Source of the DNA: Chitinophagaceae bacterium
GTDB taxonomy: Bacteria > Bacteroidota > Bacteroidia > Chitinophagales > Chitinophagaceae
Reading direction: 5' to 3'
DNA: 64,000 nucleotides
Assembly: GCA_016720825.1 (NCBI GenBank)
Contig: JADKJV010000006.1
Coordinates: forward strand, 124,001-188,000
This document shows positions 26,731 to 35,556 of the stretch, piece by piece. A model generated the notes under the pieces. The model did not search any database and was not told the origin of the DNA. It saw nothing but the letters and a program-made list of their open reading frames with translations. Numbering within the stretch: position 1 is the stretch's first letter; each line of letters opens with the position of its first letter. The position numbers and the translations under genes were made by a program.

Positions 26731-27348
26731 ATGCAATTCTCTTCCGCGCTGCTGGAAAATGCCGTTAATGAATTTGCCAAACTGCCCGGTATTGGCCGCA
26801 AAACCGCTTTGCGCCTGGTGCTGCATTTGCTGAAACAGGACAGCAAACAGGTTACCCTTTTCAGCGAAACCATCGCCCGCATGCGGGAGGAAATCCGTTT
26901 TTGCAAACGCTGTCACAATGTATCAGATGGTGATATCTGTTCTATCTGTTCCAACTCCCAGCGCAAGCAGGAAATGATTTGTGTGGTTGAATCCATCCGC
27001 GATGTGATTGCACTCGAAAGCACCCAGCAATACAATGGCAGTTACCATGTACTCGGTGGTATCATCTCCCCGTTAGATGGCATTGGTCCCGACCAGCTGG
27101 CTATTGAATCCCTCCTTGAAAGAATCAAACAGGAAGGCACCCGCGAACTCATCTTCGCCCTCAACCCCAACATCCAGGGCGATACAACGATCTACTATAT
27201 CCAGAAAAAACTGGAAGGGCATAACCTGCGTATTACCACCATTGCCAGGGGTATTGCTTTTGGCGGTGAGCTGGAATATGCGGATGAGCATACGTTAGGA
27301 AGGAGTCTGCAGAACCGCATGCCGGTGGAGAATTACGTAAATAGATAG
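26731..27348 (+). CDS. recR: Recombination mediator RecR
   Basis: This 205-residue protein has all RecR parts. An N-terminal helix-hairpin-helix (LPGIGRKTALRLVLHLL) binds DNA, a four-cysteine zinc finger (CKRCHNVSDGDICSIC) follows, and the Toprim domain begins CVVESIRDVIALE and contains the acidic LDGIGPDQL. The C-terminal TTIARGIAFGGELEYADEHTLGRSLQNR is family-typical. RecR acts with RecF/RecO to load RecA on gapped DNA in the cytoplasm. Length is standard. The coincidence with the helicase/nuclease upstream puts two repair genes close together, separated by the lipoprotein gene. Confidence 0.96.
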   Translation: MQFSSALLENAVNEFAKLPGIGRKTALRLVLHLLKQDSKQVTLFSETIARMREEIRFCKRCHNVSDGDICSICSNSQRKQEMICVVESIRDVIALESTQQYNGSYHVLGGIISPLDGIGPDQLAIESLLERIKQEGTRELIFALNPNIQGDTTIYYIQKKLEGHNLRITTIARGIAFGGELEYADEHTLGRSLQNRMPVENYVNR

Positions 27349-27360
27349 GCAAAATACATA

Positions 27361-27450
27361 ACCACAAAGGAATACACCAGACTTGTTAAACAAAGGCCAC
27401 AAGTTCTTCCCATTGTGTCCTTTGTGTATTCCTTTGTGTCCTTAGTGGTT
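27361..27450. repeat. ACCACAAAGG palindrome, copy 4
   Basis: The left arm starts ACCACAAAGGAATACAC; its inverse ends CCTTTGTGTCCTTAGTGGT. It starts 12 bp after recR. Confidence 0.85.
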
Positions 27451-27484
27451 AAGCCTTTATGAATGGTAAAGCCTTTATTCCTTC

Positions 27485-27515
27485 TTGTTTATTACCTCTA
27501 TATACTATAGTTTTG
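27485..27515 (+). promoter_or_regulatory. Bacteroidota-type promoter for metH
   Basis: TTG at 27485-27487 and TAGTTTTG at 27508-27515 are separated by 20 bp, a full match to the TTG-N20-TAnnTTTG layout. Transcription should begin near 27522, leaving a leader of about 125 nt before the ATG at 27648. Confidence 0.7.
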
Positions 27516-27521
27516 CACTCA

Positions 27522-27647
27522 TCTCCGGGCGGATTTGTTTATTGTTCGGCCAGTTCAAAACAGAACTAATAAACGTCAACGAAACTCTTACCAGTTTCCC
27601 GCGTTTATATAGTTCCGGCCAGTCCCCCCGGGAAAAAGGAGGTAACC
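27522..27647 (+). promoter_or_regulatory. Structured 5' leader of metH with strong Shine-Dalgarno
   Basis: GTTTATT (27537-27543) pairs with AATAAAC (27568-27574) around an inner hairpin AGTTC/GAACT (27552-27556, 27563-27567). A second hairpin GAAACT/AGTTTC spans 27581-27598. CGGCCAG occurs twice, in the first loop and at 27616-27622, allowing a GGCC kissing contact. A C6 run precedes AAGGAGGT (27636-27643), a strong Shine-Dalgarno five bases before the ATG. It does not match SAM, SAH, cobalamin or folate riboswitches that I know. Confidence 0.5.
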
Positions 27648-28646
27648 ATGAACAGTTTACAACAAGCATTACAGGAAAGGATTCTCATTATTGATGGCGC
27701 CATGGGCACTATGATCCAGCGTCATAAACTGCTGGAAGCAGATTACCGTGGTGAGCGGTTTAAAGACTGGCCCAGCGACCTGAAAGGCAATAATGACCTG
27801 CTCAATCTCACCAAACCGGAAATCATTACCGGTATCCATAAAGAATACCTCGATGCAGGTGCAGATATTATTGAAACCAATACATTCAGCAGCACTTCCA
27901 TTGCCATGGCTGATTACGGCATGCAGTCGCTCGCTTATGAACTAAACGTAGCCGCTGCCAAATGTGCCCGTGAAGCCATCAAACAAAGCGGCAAGCAGGC
28001 CTGGGTGGCTGGTGCCATCGGACCGCTGAATAAAACATTATCATTATCACCTGATGTAAACAACCCCGGTTACCGCGCTGTAACATTTGATGAAGTGGTG
28101 GATGCGTATTACGAGCAGGTACGCGGCCTGGCGGATGGTGGTGTTGACATCTTACTGGTTGAAACCATCTTTGATACACTCAATGCCAAAGGTGCCATAT
28201 TCGCCATAAAAAAATATTTCAGGGATGTACAAAAAGAACCGCTGCCCATCATGATCAGCGGAACCATCACTGATGCATCCGGCAGAACCTTAAGCGGGCA
28301 AACACTGGAAGCATTCTATACTTCCATCATGCATGCACGTCCGTTAAGTGTTGGACTGAACTGTGCACTCGGTGCAAAAGAAATGCGTCCGCACATTGAA
28401 GAGTTATCGCAAATCGCGGCCTGTTATGTATCCGCTTACCCGAATGCGGGATTACCGAATGCAATGGGTGAGTATGATGAACATCCGGAAGATACGGCGC
28501 ATCATATTGAAGAGTGGGCGGAAGAAGGATTTGTAAATATTGTGGGTGGGTGCTGCGGTACCACACCGGAACATATTAAACATATTGCAGCGCATGTGAA
28601 GCGGTTGAAGCCGAGGGTGCTGCCGGTGGTGGAGGCGGGGTTTTGA
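27648..28646 (+). CDS. Methionine synthase, homocysteine-binding half (S-methyltransferase domain)
   Basis: This 332-residue protein is the N-terminal module of cobalamin-dependent methionine synthase as a separate gene. It begins with IIDGAMGTMIQRHKL, typical of the family. Zinc and homocysteine bind through C239 in GLNCALGA and C302/C303 in GGCCGTTPEH. It ends just after the barrel at KRLKPRVLPVVEAGF, with no linker. The folate, B12 and activation modules are in the gene at 29209. A two-gene MetH is, to my knowledge, usual in this phylum, so this is probably no break. It has its own promoter and structured leader. The second half lies 562 bp downstream, past an inverted-repeat element. Confidence 0.92.
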   Translation: MNSLQQALQERILIIDGAMGTMIQRHKLLEADYRGERFKDWPSDLKGNNDLLNLTKPEIITGIHKEYLDAGADIIETNTFSSTSIAMADYGMQSLAYELNVAAAKCAREAIKQSGKQAWVAGAIGPLNKTLSLSPDVNNPGYRAVTFDEVVDAYYEQVRGLADGGVDILLVETIFDTLNAKGAIFAIKKYFRDVQKEPLPIMISGTITDASGRTLSGQTLEAFYTSIMHARPLSVGLNCALGAKEMRPHIEELSQIAACYVSAYPNAGLPNAMGEYDEHPEDTAHHIEEWAEEGFVNIVGGCCGTTPEHIKHIAAHVKRLKPRVLPVVEAGF

Positions 28647-28734
28647 TGAGGAAAAAACGACAAAAAGAGGATTAAAATACATAATTGTCGGTTGAACTTG
28701 GGGTTAGTTTTGTGTTGAAATGAGTGTGGTTTTT

Positions 28735-29200
28735 ACCACAGAGTAACAGAGTATGGCACAGAGTTCACAGAAAAAACTGACAATTATGACAGCGTTGAAT
28801 GAGTTAACTGAAAAATCCTGCAGAAAGCCTTTAAAATCCATGCTGCACTTGGCCCTGGATTATTGGAATCATCTTATAAAGAATGCCTTTATTATGAATT
28901 ACACGAATCCGGCCTTTATGTTGAAAAAGAAAAACCGTTGCCCTTGTTTTATGAAAAAGTGAAAATGGATATTGGATACAGGATGGATCTGTTAGTTGAG
29001 AAAAAAGTGATCGTTGAAATAAAAGCCGTTGAAGCGATAAATGAAGTACATGTTTCACAGGTACTGACTTATCTTAAACTAGCTGAATGTAAGATTGGAT
29101 TGTTATTAAATTTCAATGTTGCTTCAATGAAAAATGGCATAAAAAGGCTTATTAAATAAAACTCTGTGTACTCTGCGCCATACTCTGTGCACTCTGTGGT
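28735..29200. mobile_element. Inverted-repeat element carrying a GxxExxY gene
   Basis: The left arm begins ACCACAGAGTAACAGAG (28735-28770); the right arm ends CTCTGTGGT at 29200 (from 29162). Reverse-complemented, the right arm matches the left over about 36-38 nt with few differences, and both contain ACAGAGTATGG. Between the arms lies one nuclease-like gene. The arm layout parallels the ACCACAAAGG palindromes elsewhere in the window. The element lies between the two metH genes and ends 8 bp before the second ATG. No transposase or target duplication is visible; mobility is inference. Confidence 0.55.
28786..29159 (+). pseudogene. GxxExxY protein (PD-(D/E)XK-like), frameshifted near the N-terminus
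   Basis: The start MTALNELTEK is encoded from ATG 28786. The rest, ILQKAFKIHAALGPGLLESSYKECLYYEL, is in the next frame from 28815. Together they match the GxxExxY family: the G-x-x-E-x-x-Y signature is GLLESSY. The core GYRMDLLVEKKVIVEIKAVE carries the D and ExK of a PD-(D/E)XK nuclease fold, followed by VHVSQVLTYLKLAE. One A is missing from the A5 run at 28811-28815. The longest intact frame, from TTG 28863, lacks the signature. The complete length would be about 125 residues. Function in the family is unknown. Either the copy is inactive or the base call is wrong. Confidence 0.8.
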
Positions 29201-29208
29201 AAAAAAAT

Positions 29209-31887
29209 ATGAACTCAATTAAACCTTACTTACGCCTCTCCGGCCTCGAGCCCCTCACCCTCCGCCCCGACACCAACTTCGTCAACGTCGGTGAGCGTAC
29301 CAATGTAACCGGCTCCAAGAAATTTGCCCGCCTCATCCGCGAGAATAAATATGAAGAAGCCCTCAGCGTGGCCCGCCAGCAGGTGGAAAGCGGCGCACAG
29401 GTGCTGGATGTGAATATGGATGATGCCCTGCTGGATGGTGTACTGGCCATGACCACTTTCCTGAACCTGGTGCAGAGTGAACCCGATATTGCGAAGATTC
29501 CGATCATGATTGACTCTTCCAAGTTTTCGATCATTGAAGCGGGACTGAAATGTGTACAGGGAAAATGTATCGTGAACTCGATCTCCATGAAAGAAGGCGA
29601 AGCCAAGTTCATTGAACAGGCAATTATCTGCCAGAGTTATGGTGCGGCAGTGATTGTAATGGCATTTGATGAAAAAGGCCAGGCTGATACGAAAGACCGC
29701 AAAGTGCAGATCTGCCATCGTGCTTATAAAATACTGACTGAACAGGTGGGTTATGATCCGCAGGATATCATTTTCGACCCGAATGTTTTTGCGGTGGCAA
29801 CCGGCCTGGAAGAGCATAATAATTACGGCGTGGATTTTATTGAAGCCACCCGGGAGATCAAAGAACTGATGCCCCTCACCCGCGTGAGCGGTGGTGTAAG
29901 CAATTTGTCATTCTCTTTCCGTGGTAATGACCATGTGCGTGAAGCCATGCATTCTGTGTTCCTGTTCTATGCTGTTAAAGCCGGTATGGATATGGGTATT
30001 GTGAATGCAGGACAGCTGGTGGTATATGATGAAATCGAACCCACCCTCCGGGATCTTTGCGAGGATGTGATCCTGAACCGGAATAATGATAACAATGAAG
30101 CCACTGAAAAACTCATCACGTTTGCTGAAACGGTGAAGGCCAAAGGCAAAGTGGAAGTGCGGGATGAGGCCTGGCGCAATAATACGGTGGAAGAAAGACT
30201 GAAACATGCGTTGGTAAACGGCATCACCGAATATATTGATGTGGATACGGAAGAAGCGCGTCTCAAATACCCCAAACCACTGGAAGTGATCGAAGGCCCG
30301 CTGATGGCTGGCATGAATGTAGTGGGTGATTTATTCGGTGCGGGTAAAATGTTCCTGCCGCAGGTGGTGAAAAGCGCCCGTGTGATGAAGAAAAGCGTGG
30401 CCTGGCTCACACCGTTTATTGAAGAAGAAAAAAGATTAAACCCCAAAGTGGGCGATGGCAATGTACCCAAAGTACTGCTCGCTACGGTGAAAGGGGATGT
30501 ACATGATATCGGCAAGAACATCGTTGGCGTTGTGCTGGGTTGTAACGGTTACGATATTGTTGACCTCGGTGTGATGGTGCCTGCCGATAAAATCCTGGAT
30601 ACCGCTGAAAAAGAAAAAGCGGATATCATTGGACTCAGCGGACTCATCACCCCTTCCCTCGATGAAATGGTGCACGTGGCCCATGAAATGAAACGCAGGA
30701 ACATGACACAGCCGCTGCTGATTGGCGGCGCCACCACGTCCCGCATGCACACAGCCGTGAAGATTGCCCCGCAATATGATAACGGGGTGATGCATATCCT
30801 CGATGCTTCACGCAGTGTGACTGCCGTGAGCTCCCTGCTGAATAAAGAACAGAAAAAAGAGATCCTGGAAAATACCCGCGTGGAATATGAAGCCCTGCGT
30901 TTCCAGTTTAATAATAAGAAAGCCAAAAACCTGATTCCTTACAGTGAAGCGGTGGTGACCAAGGAATATTTCGACTGGAAAAATTATAAACCTGTTGCCC
31001 CTGCCACCAACGGCATCAAAGTGCTGAAAGATTATGATCTCGGTACCCTGGCCCGTTATATTGACTGGGGTCCTTTCTTCATTGCCTGGGAAATGCCCGG
31101 TCATTTTCCCGAAGTGCTGAAAGATCCTGTGTTTGGCGTTGAAGCAACCCGTTTATACAATGATGCACAAACTTTGCTGAAACAGGTAGTGGATGAAAAA
31201 TGGTTCAGCGCCAACGGTGTGATCGGCTTCTGGCCCGCCACCAGCAACAATGCTGACACCATTACCCTCGAAACACCCAAAGGACCGGTACACCTGGAAA
31301 GCCTGCGCCAGCAAATGAAAAAAGCGGTGGGACAACCCTGCTATTCATTAGGAGATTTTGTTTGTCCTGCTGAACTGGGCAAGGATTATATGGGCGCATT
31401 TGCTGTTACCGTGGATGGTGCCCGTAAACATATTGACCGCTTCCATGCCGCACATGACGATTACAATAAAATACTGGTGCAGATATTAGCTGACCGCCTC
31501 GTTGAAGCGTTTGCTGAATGTCTCCACGAAAAAGTACGCAAGGAATACTGGGGCTATGCACCCAACGAAGCGCTCAGCAATGAAGAGCTGATTAAAGAAC
31601 AATACAAAGGTATTCGTCCGGCACCGGGCTATCCCGCCTGTCCTGATCATACAGAGAAATTAAAATTGTTCAGCCTGTTGGATGTAACAGATAATATCGG
31701 CATCAGCCTGACCGAAAGCCTGGCCATGGATCCGCCAGCTTCTGTTTGCGGCTGGTATTTTGCCCATCCGAAAAGCCATTATTTTGGCCTGGGTAAAATC
31801 ACCCGCGACCAGCTGTCTGATTATGCCAAACGAAAAGGCATGACCTTAGATGAAGCCGAAAAATGGATGCGGCCGGTTCTTGATTAA
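29209..31887 (+). CDS. metH: Methionine synthase, folate/B12/activation half
   Basis: This 892-residue protein transfers the methyl group from methyl-tetrahydrofolate to cobalamin and on to homocysteine held by the partner protein. It opens with the pterin-binding barrel (FVNVGERTNVTGSKKF). The B12 cap and Rossmann domains follow, with the cobalamin-ligating motif GDVHDIGKNI near residue 431. The activation domain at the C-terminus, with RPAPGYPACPDHTEK and the ending WFAHPKSHYFGLGKI, binds AdoMet for reductive reactivation. The order and length equal MetH minus the homocysteine domain. Its ATG lies only 8 bp from the inverted-repeat element, so it may depend on read-through from the upstream half. 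Confidence 0.95.
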   Translation: MNSIKPYLRLSGLEPLTLRPDTNFVNVGERTNVTGSKKFARLIRENKYEEALSVARQQVESGAQVLDVNMDDALLDGVLAMTTFLNLVQSEPDIAKIPIMIDSSKFSIIEAGLKCVQGKCIVNSISMKEGEAKFIEQAIICQSYGAAVIVMAFDEKGQADTKDRKVQICHRAYKILTEQVGYDPQDIIFDPNVFAVATGLEEHNNYGVDFIEATREIKELMPLTRVSGGVSNLSFSFRGNDHVREAMHSVFLFYAVKAGMDMGIVNAGQLVVYDEIEPTLRDLCEDVILNRNNDNNEATEKLITFAETVKAKGKVEVRDEAWRNNTVEERLKHALVNGITEYIDVDTEEARLKYPKPLEVIEGPLMAGMNVVGDLFGAGKMFLPQVVKSARVMKKSVAWLTPFIEEEKRLNPKVGDGNVPKVLLATVKGDVHDIGKNIVGVVLGCNGYDIVDLGVMVPADKILDTAEKEKADIIGLSGLITPSLDEMVHVAHEMKRRNMTQPLLIGGATTSRMHTAVKIAPQYDNGVMHILDASRSVTAVSSLLNKEQKKEILENTRVEYEALRFQFNNKKAKNLIPYSEAVVTKEYFDWKNYKPVAPATNGIKVLKDYDLGTLARYIDWGPFFIAWEMPGHFPEVLKDPVFGVEATRLYNDAQTLLKQVVDEKWFSANGVIGFWPATSNNADTITLETPKGPVHLESLRQQMKKAVGQPCYSLGDFVCPAELGKDYMGAFAVTVDGARKHIDRFHAAHDDYNKILVQILADRLVEAFAECLHEKVRKEYWGYAPNEALSNEELIKEQYKGIRPAPGYPACPDHTEKLKLFSLLDVTDNIGISLTESLAMDPPASVCGWYFAHPKSHYFGLGKITRDQLSDYAKRKGMTLDEAEKWMRPVLD

Positions 31888-31890
31888 ACG

Positions 31891-32646
31891 ATGAAGAAAC
31901 TAATTCTGATATGCTTTCTGTTTACTGCCCTGCATGCAGCGGGGCAATATAAAACCAGGCATTTCCGCGTTAACAACCCGGTGCTGCAAACCTGGTTAAA
32001 GAATTCCGGGATTAAGTCATTCATTTCGTTTCATACTTCCCGCAACAATACGCTGTACCTGGAAACAGATTCCACTCCCAAAATATATTCCGACCGGGTG
32101 TATGGCAATTCCTACCAGCTGGACTATGCCGGGCACCGCTATCTCCTGCAAATTCAATTTGGTGAATTTCCCAGGGAAACGCTGAGATTGCTGCTCGATT
32201 CATTGATTGATAAAAACTGTGAGACAACCTCATTCAAAGGGAAAATCTATGCTGACCATGTAGAAGTTGACAGGACTTCTTATTGTTCCAAATTAGATGA
32301 AGACCGGATTTTTACTGCGATAGAACATGACCGGGGCTTTATCGGCGGTCCGGAAGCATTGCGTGTGTATATGGGCAATACGATCAATCACCGGGTATTC
32401 AACGCCGCGGCCAATACAGACTCCGTTTTCTTTTTCAGTTTACTGATTAAAAAAGACAGCCTGGTACACGACATTACTCCATTAGGAAATACAGATAAAC
32501 AACTACTGACCGCTCTCAAAGAAACATTCATGGGAATTAAAGAATGGATTCCATTTTTTACGGGCGGGTTTTATGTAAACAGCTACCTGCAGGTATTTAT
32601 ATATCTTCCAAAGAGTGGGGAACTGGTGGTTGATTTCAGGAGATAA
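31891..32646 (+). CDS. Exported protein of unknown function
   Basis: This 251-residue protein begins three bases after the metH stop and is probably in its transcript. A signal peptide (MKKLILICFLFTALHAAGQ) precedes a mixed alpha/beta body with no family that I recognise. Phrases such as GIKSFISFHTSRNNTLYL, GHRYLLQIQFGEFPRETLRLLLDSLI and VHDITPLGNTDKQLLTALKETFMGIKEWIPFF are visible. No catalytic motif, lipobox or transmembrane helix beyond the signal is evident. The link to methionine metabolism is positional only. Confidence 0.7.
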   Translation: MKKLILICFLFTALHAAGQYKTRHFRVNNPVLQTWLKNSGIKSFISFHTSRNNTLYLETDSTPKIYSDRVYGNSYQLDYAGHRYLLQIQFGEFPRETLRLLLDSLIDKNCETTSFKGKIYADHVEVDRTSYCSKLDEDRIFTAIEHDRGFIGGPEALRVYMGNTINHRVFNAAANTDSVFFFSLLIKKDSLVHDITPLGNTDKQLLTALKETFMGIKEWIPFFTGGFYVNSYLQVFIYLPKSGELVVDFRR

Positions 32647-32656
32647 ACACCTGTAT

Positions 32657-33604
32657 TCACGGTTTACTCCATATCCGCTGATTCAAATTCAGCTCATCAA
32701 TAATCCCCATTGTCATTACAACCGCATTATAATACTGATTCAGTGTCTGCTCATTTGTCCTCACGAGTATCGTGGGTTCAAAGAGGTCCATCTTTGAAGG
32801 GACTGCCACATAGATATTGCTATCAATAAAAGAAAACACCAGCGATTTACCGAATTTTTCTTCAAGACCGGTCATCCGTTCCATCATGGATGGCGTGAGA
32901 ATGAAACGGGCCTCTACCTGGTCGCTGCTGTACACGATGAACCTTTTTTCAAATTCCGGATCTTCCATTAAAACAGGTTCAATCCGGCGGGTAAAAGAAG
33001 AGAATATTTTTTTAAAGGTTGTCAGCTGCGGATTCGCTTCACTCCAAACATAAGTCCGGCCGCTGAAATGCTTATTGAAATCTGCAATGAAAAAAAGTCC
33101 TTTAAATAAAATTACGCGGGTATTCTCATCCTGCTGCTTCGTAATGATCAATTCCGAAAAACAGAAATAGGTGGACCCATGAAGCCCTTCCACATAATCA
33201 TCCCCTTCGTATGCATCGGCCCCCTTCAGAAATAAACCACTTTTGACGCAATCCTTATCGGAAACCGCCCGTTCAGGCTGATAGATACAATGGGGATTTA
33301 CATTTCTGATAATCGGAAAAATCACGGATTCCTTGAAGGCTGCCACATACCTCTTTTGGTCCTCGCGGTAATATCCAAATAAAACAGACCCGGTAATTAA
33401 GAGCACGATAAATCCGATCCAGCCAACTGTTTCAAACCAGAATGACACAACCATAAAAACGATGGCAACCGACCAGCAGATAATTGTGTACAGCAAATTG
33501 TTAAAAACAGCTTTCCGTGATGGTTCAATACCCAGTAAACCGGGCTCAAGTGTTTTCTTATAAAATTGACTGAAATCTATCGTCTGATTTGATTGCATAA
33601 CCAT
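32657..33604 (-). CDS. DUF3137 membrane protein, paralogue 3
   Basis: This 315-residue protein has two hydrophobic segments near residues 32-50 and 52-72 and then a soluble domain of the DUF3137 type: KSGLFLKGADAYEGDDYVEG, VILFKGLFFIADFNKHFSGRTYVW, and the closing FEPTILVRTNEQTLNQYYNAVV. The end NQRIWSKP is shared with its two neighbours. It is the last of three tandem paralogues behind a LemA gene. DUF3137 and LemA proteins often occur together; neither role is established. I infer an envelope-associated complex. The gene is intact. Confidence 0.85.
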   Translation of the reverse strand: MVMQSNQTIDFSQFYKKTLEPGLLGIEPSRKAVFNNLLYTIICWSVAIVFMVVSFWFETVGWIGFIVLLITGSVLFGYYREDQKRYVAAFKESVIFPIIRNVNPHCIYQPERAVSDKDCVKSGLFLKGADAYEGDDYVEGLHGSTYFCFSELIITKQQDENTRVILFKGLFFIADFNKHFSGRTYVWSEANPQLTTFKKIFSSFTRRIEPVLMEDPEFEKRFIVYSSDQVEARFILTPSMMERMTGLEEKFGKSLVFSFIDSNIYVAVPSKMDLFEPTILVRTNEQTLNQYYNAVVMTMGIIDELNLNQRIWSKP

Positions 33605-33623
33605 TTCTGATCTTCAAATTGAT

Positions 33624-34578
33624 CTATCGTTTCGTCCAGATTCTTTGATTCAGGTTCAGTTCCTCCACAATTCCAGTAAGCGCCACCAGCAAATCATAAT
33701 ACCAGGCAACTTTTTCCACGCTGGGTTTCCGGAAGATTACTGGTTCAAACAAATCTTTCTTAAAATGGTATGGCGAGGTAAATGCTTGTCCCTACAAAGG
33801 AAAATGAAATATCCCTGCCAAAAGTATTAACGAGTTTCATCATTCTCCGCATCAGGGAGGGCGAAAGAATATAGCGTGCCTCCATCTGGTCGTTACTGAA
33901 AACCACAAACTGGTTCATAAATTCGGGATCTTCCAGTAATACTTTGTCCAGGTCTTCTGCAAAATCAAAAATACTTTTATTTAATGCCGTAAAGCCTGGT
34001 TTATTCTCATCCCAGACATAAGTCCTGCCATGGAAATATTTATTGAAATCAGCAACAAAAAAAAGGCCATGGAAAATAACAGCCATTTCAGAATCATCAG
34101 TCCTGCGCATCCTGCGAAGTACATTGAGTTCTGAAAACCCAAATCGGGTAACACCAATTGTACCACCCACAAAATCCTCGCCCCGGTAAATATCGTATCC
34201 CTCAGTGTACAGATTGCTCAGGTCATAATCCGATTCAGGTATTTTAGACTCCGGCAAATAATACAACTCCGGATTAATTGCTGATACAATAGTTTGTATA
34301 ACCTTTATCTTAAAAGCTGCTACATACTTCTTTTTCCTGTCGAGGTAAACCTTATACTGCCACCCCGCAATTCCGATGCAAATCAACGTGAGCAGGAACA
34401 AAACAAGCGGATGGTCTTTGTGGGCCGATAACCATATAAAAAAGCCAACTCCTGAAAAGCCAAATAGATAGGGCATTAAACCGAGCCGCTTTAAAGGCAG
34501 GCGGATTTTTTCAAGCTCCTGCATGGCGGGTCCGATATCCTTTTCATACACATCACCAAAAGCAGGAATTCCACTCAT
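33624..34578 (-). CDS. DUF3137 membrane protein, paralogue 2, frameshifted
   Basis: The open frame from 34578 ends at 33760 (272 residues) in GTSIYLAIPF, where both paralogues continue. The sequence beyond, in another frame, reads KKDLFEPVIFRKPSVEKV and ends NQRIWTKR with a stop at 33624. Removing one base of the A4 run at 33762-33765 restores a 317-residue protein aligned end to end with its neighbours. The N-terminal membrane segments and the core VIFHGLFFVADFNKYFHGRTYVWDEN are intact. I treat it as a functional gene with a likely base-call error. It lies 18 bp downstream of paralogue 1. Confidence 0.82.
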
Positions 34579-34596
34579 ACAATCATATTGGGATAG

Positions 34597-35550
34597 TTAT
34601 GCTTTATTCCAGATCCTGGTATTCAACTCCAGGTCATCAATTATCTCAACCAGCATTTGCAGCGTATTGTAATACTCTTCAATACCCTTTTCATCCGGAG
34701 ACCTGAAAACAGTTGGCTCAAACAATTCTTTGGCTGTGGGAATAGCCATAAAAACCTGGCCCTGTACAAAGGAGAATACCATGCCGCGGCCAAACTTATC
34801 CTGCAACGCCACCATTTTCTCCATAAATGAAGGCGACAGGATATAGCGTGATTCCACCTGGTCGCTGCTGTACACGATAAACCGCTCTTCAAATTGCGGA
34901 CTTTCCAGCATTACTTTTTCCAGTCCGTCATTGAAAGAACCGAACATCTTATTGAAAAAATTCAGCTGGGGATTGCTTTCACTCCAGGCATACGTGCGGC
35001 TAAAGAAATTTTTATTGAAATCAGCAATGAAGAAAATGCCTTTAAAAATGGTAACGGTTGTGGTGGTTTTGCCCGTCTGCACCCGGTAGGAAGTAAATAA
35101 TTCTGAAAAACGAAAATTGGTAACACCGCGTTGTCCCTTTACCAGGTCATCGCCGCGGTATGTATCATAGGAATGCACATACAAACCACTTTTCTTATAA
35201 TCAGCAGGATCAATTTTTTGTTTCGGTTCGTAGGAAAACGCCGGATCCACCAGGTCAATCACACTCCGGATGATCTTCTGCTTATATTCCGTGGCATATG
35301 CCGTTCTTTTGGAATTGAATATGAAAAACATGACCACGGAACTGACGATCAATCCAATAATCAATACCAGCATTTCCGGCCCTGTGGCTATACCTGTAGC
35401 CCGGCCGATGACTATAACGATACCGGCAATAAATAAACCGATCATCAGCATGCTGTACTTGCGGACGACCAGGCGTTTTTGTTCCAGGGCAGCCAGGTGG
35501 CCGGAAATTTTTTCCTGGAATAATTCATGGAAACGGTTGTCAGGTGACAT
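34597..35550 (-). CDS. DUF3137 membrane protein, paralogue 1
   Basis: This 317-residue protein begins 6 bp after the LemA gene. It has two membrane segments near residues 33-50 and 53-74 and the DUF3137 core: KSGLYVHSYDTYRGDDLVKG, TIFKGIFFIADFNKNFFSRTYAW and FEERFIVYSSDQVESRYILSPSFMEKM. The end, NTRIWNKA, aligns with the other two copies. It is the closest to LemA and may be the ancestral partner. Function is unknown; the topology suggests a cytoplasmic or periplasmic domain tethered by a hairpin of helices. Confidence 0.86.
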   Translation of the reverse strand: MSPDNRFHELFQEKISGHLAALEQKRLVVRKYSMLMIGLFIAGIVIVIGRATGIATGPEMLVLIIGLIVSSVVMFFIFNSKRTAYATEYKQKIIRSVIDLVDPAFSYEPKQKIDPADYKKSGLYVHSYDTYRGDDLVKGQRGVTNFRFSELFTSYRVQTGKTTTTVTIFKGIFFIADFNKNFFSRTYAWSESNPQLNFFNKMFGSFNDGLEKVMLESPQFEERFIVYSSDQVESRYILSPSFMEKMVALQDKFGRGMVFSFVQGQVFMAIPTAKELFEPTVFRSPDEKGIEEYYNTLQMLVEIIDDLELNTRIWNKA

Positions 35551-35556
35551 GGCGGA

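Noticed and set aside
27522..27647. SAM, SAH, cobalamin or THF riboswitch upstream of metH
   Set aside because: The conserved core sequences of these classes are not present; I list only a structured leader without a ligand.
28753..28962. A 69-residue protein starting MAQSSQKK
   Set aside because: It is the N-terminal frame of the GxxExxY gene read past the frameshift, and its upstream ATG lies in the repeat arm.
27648..31887. MetH split as a pseudogene
   Set aside because: Each half begins and ends at a natural domain boundary and both are open throughout; a two-gene MetH fits this phylum. Only the GxxExxY insertion between them is unusual.
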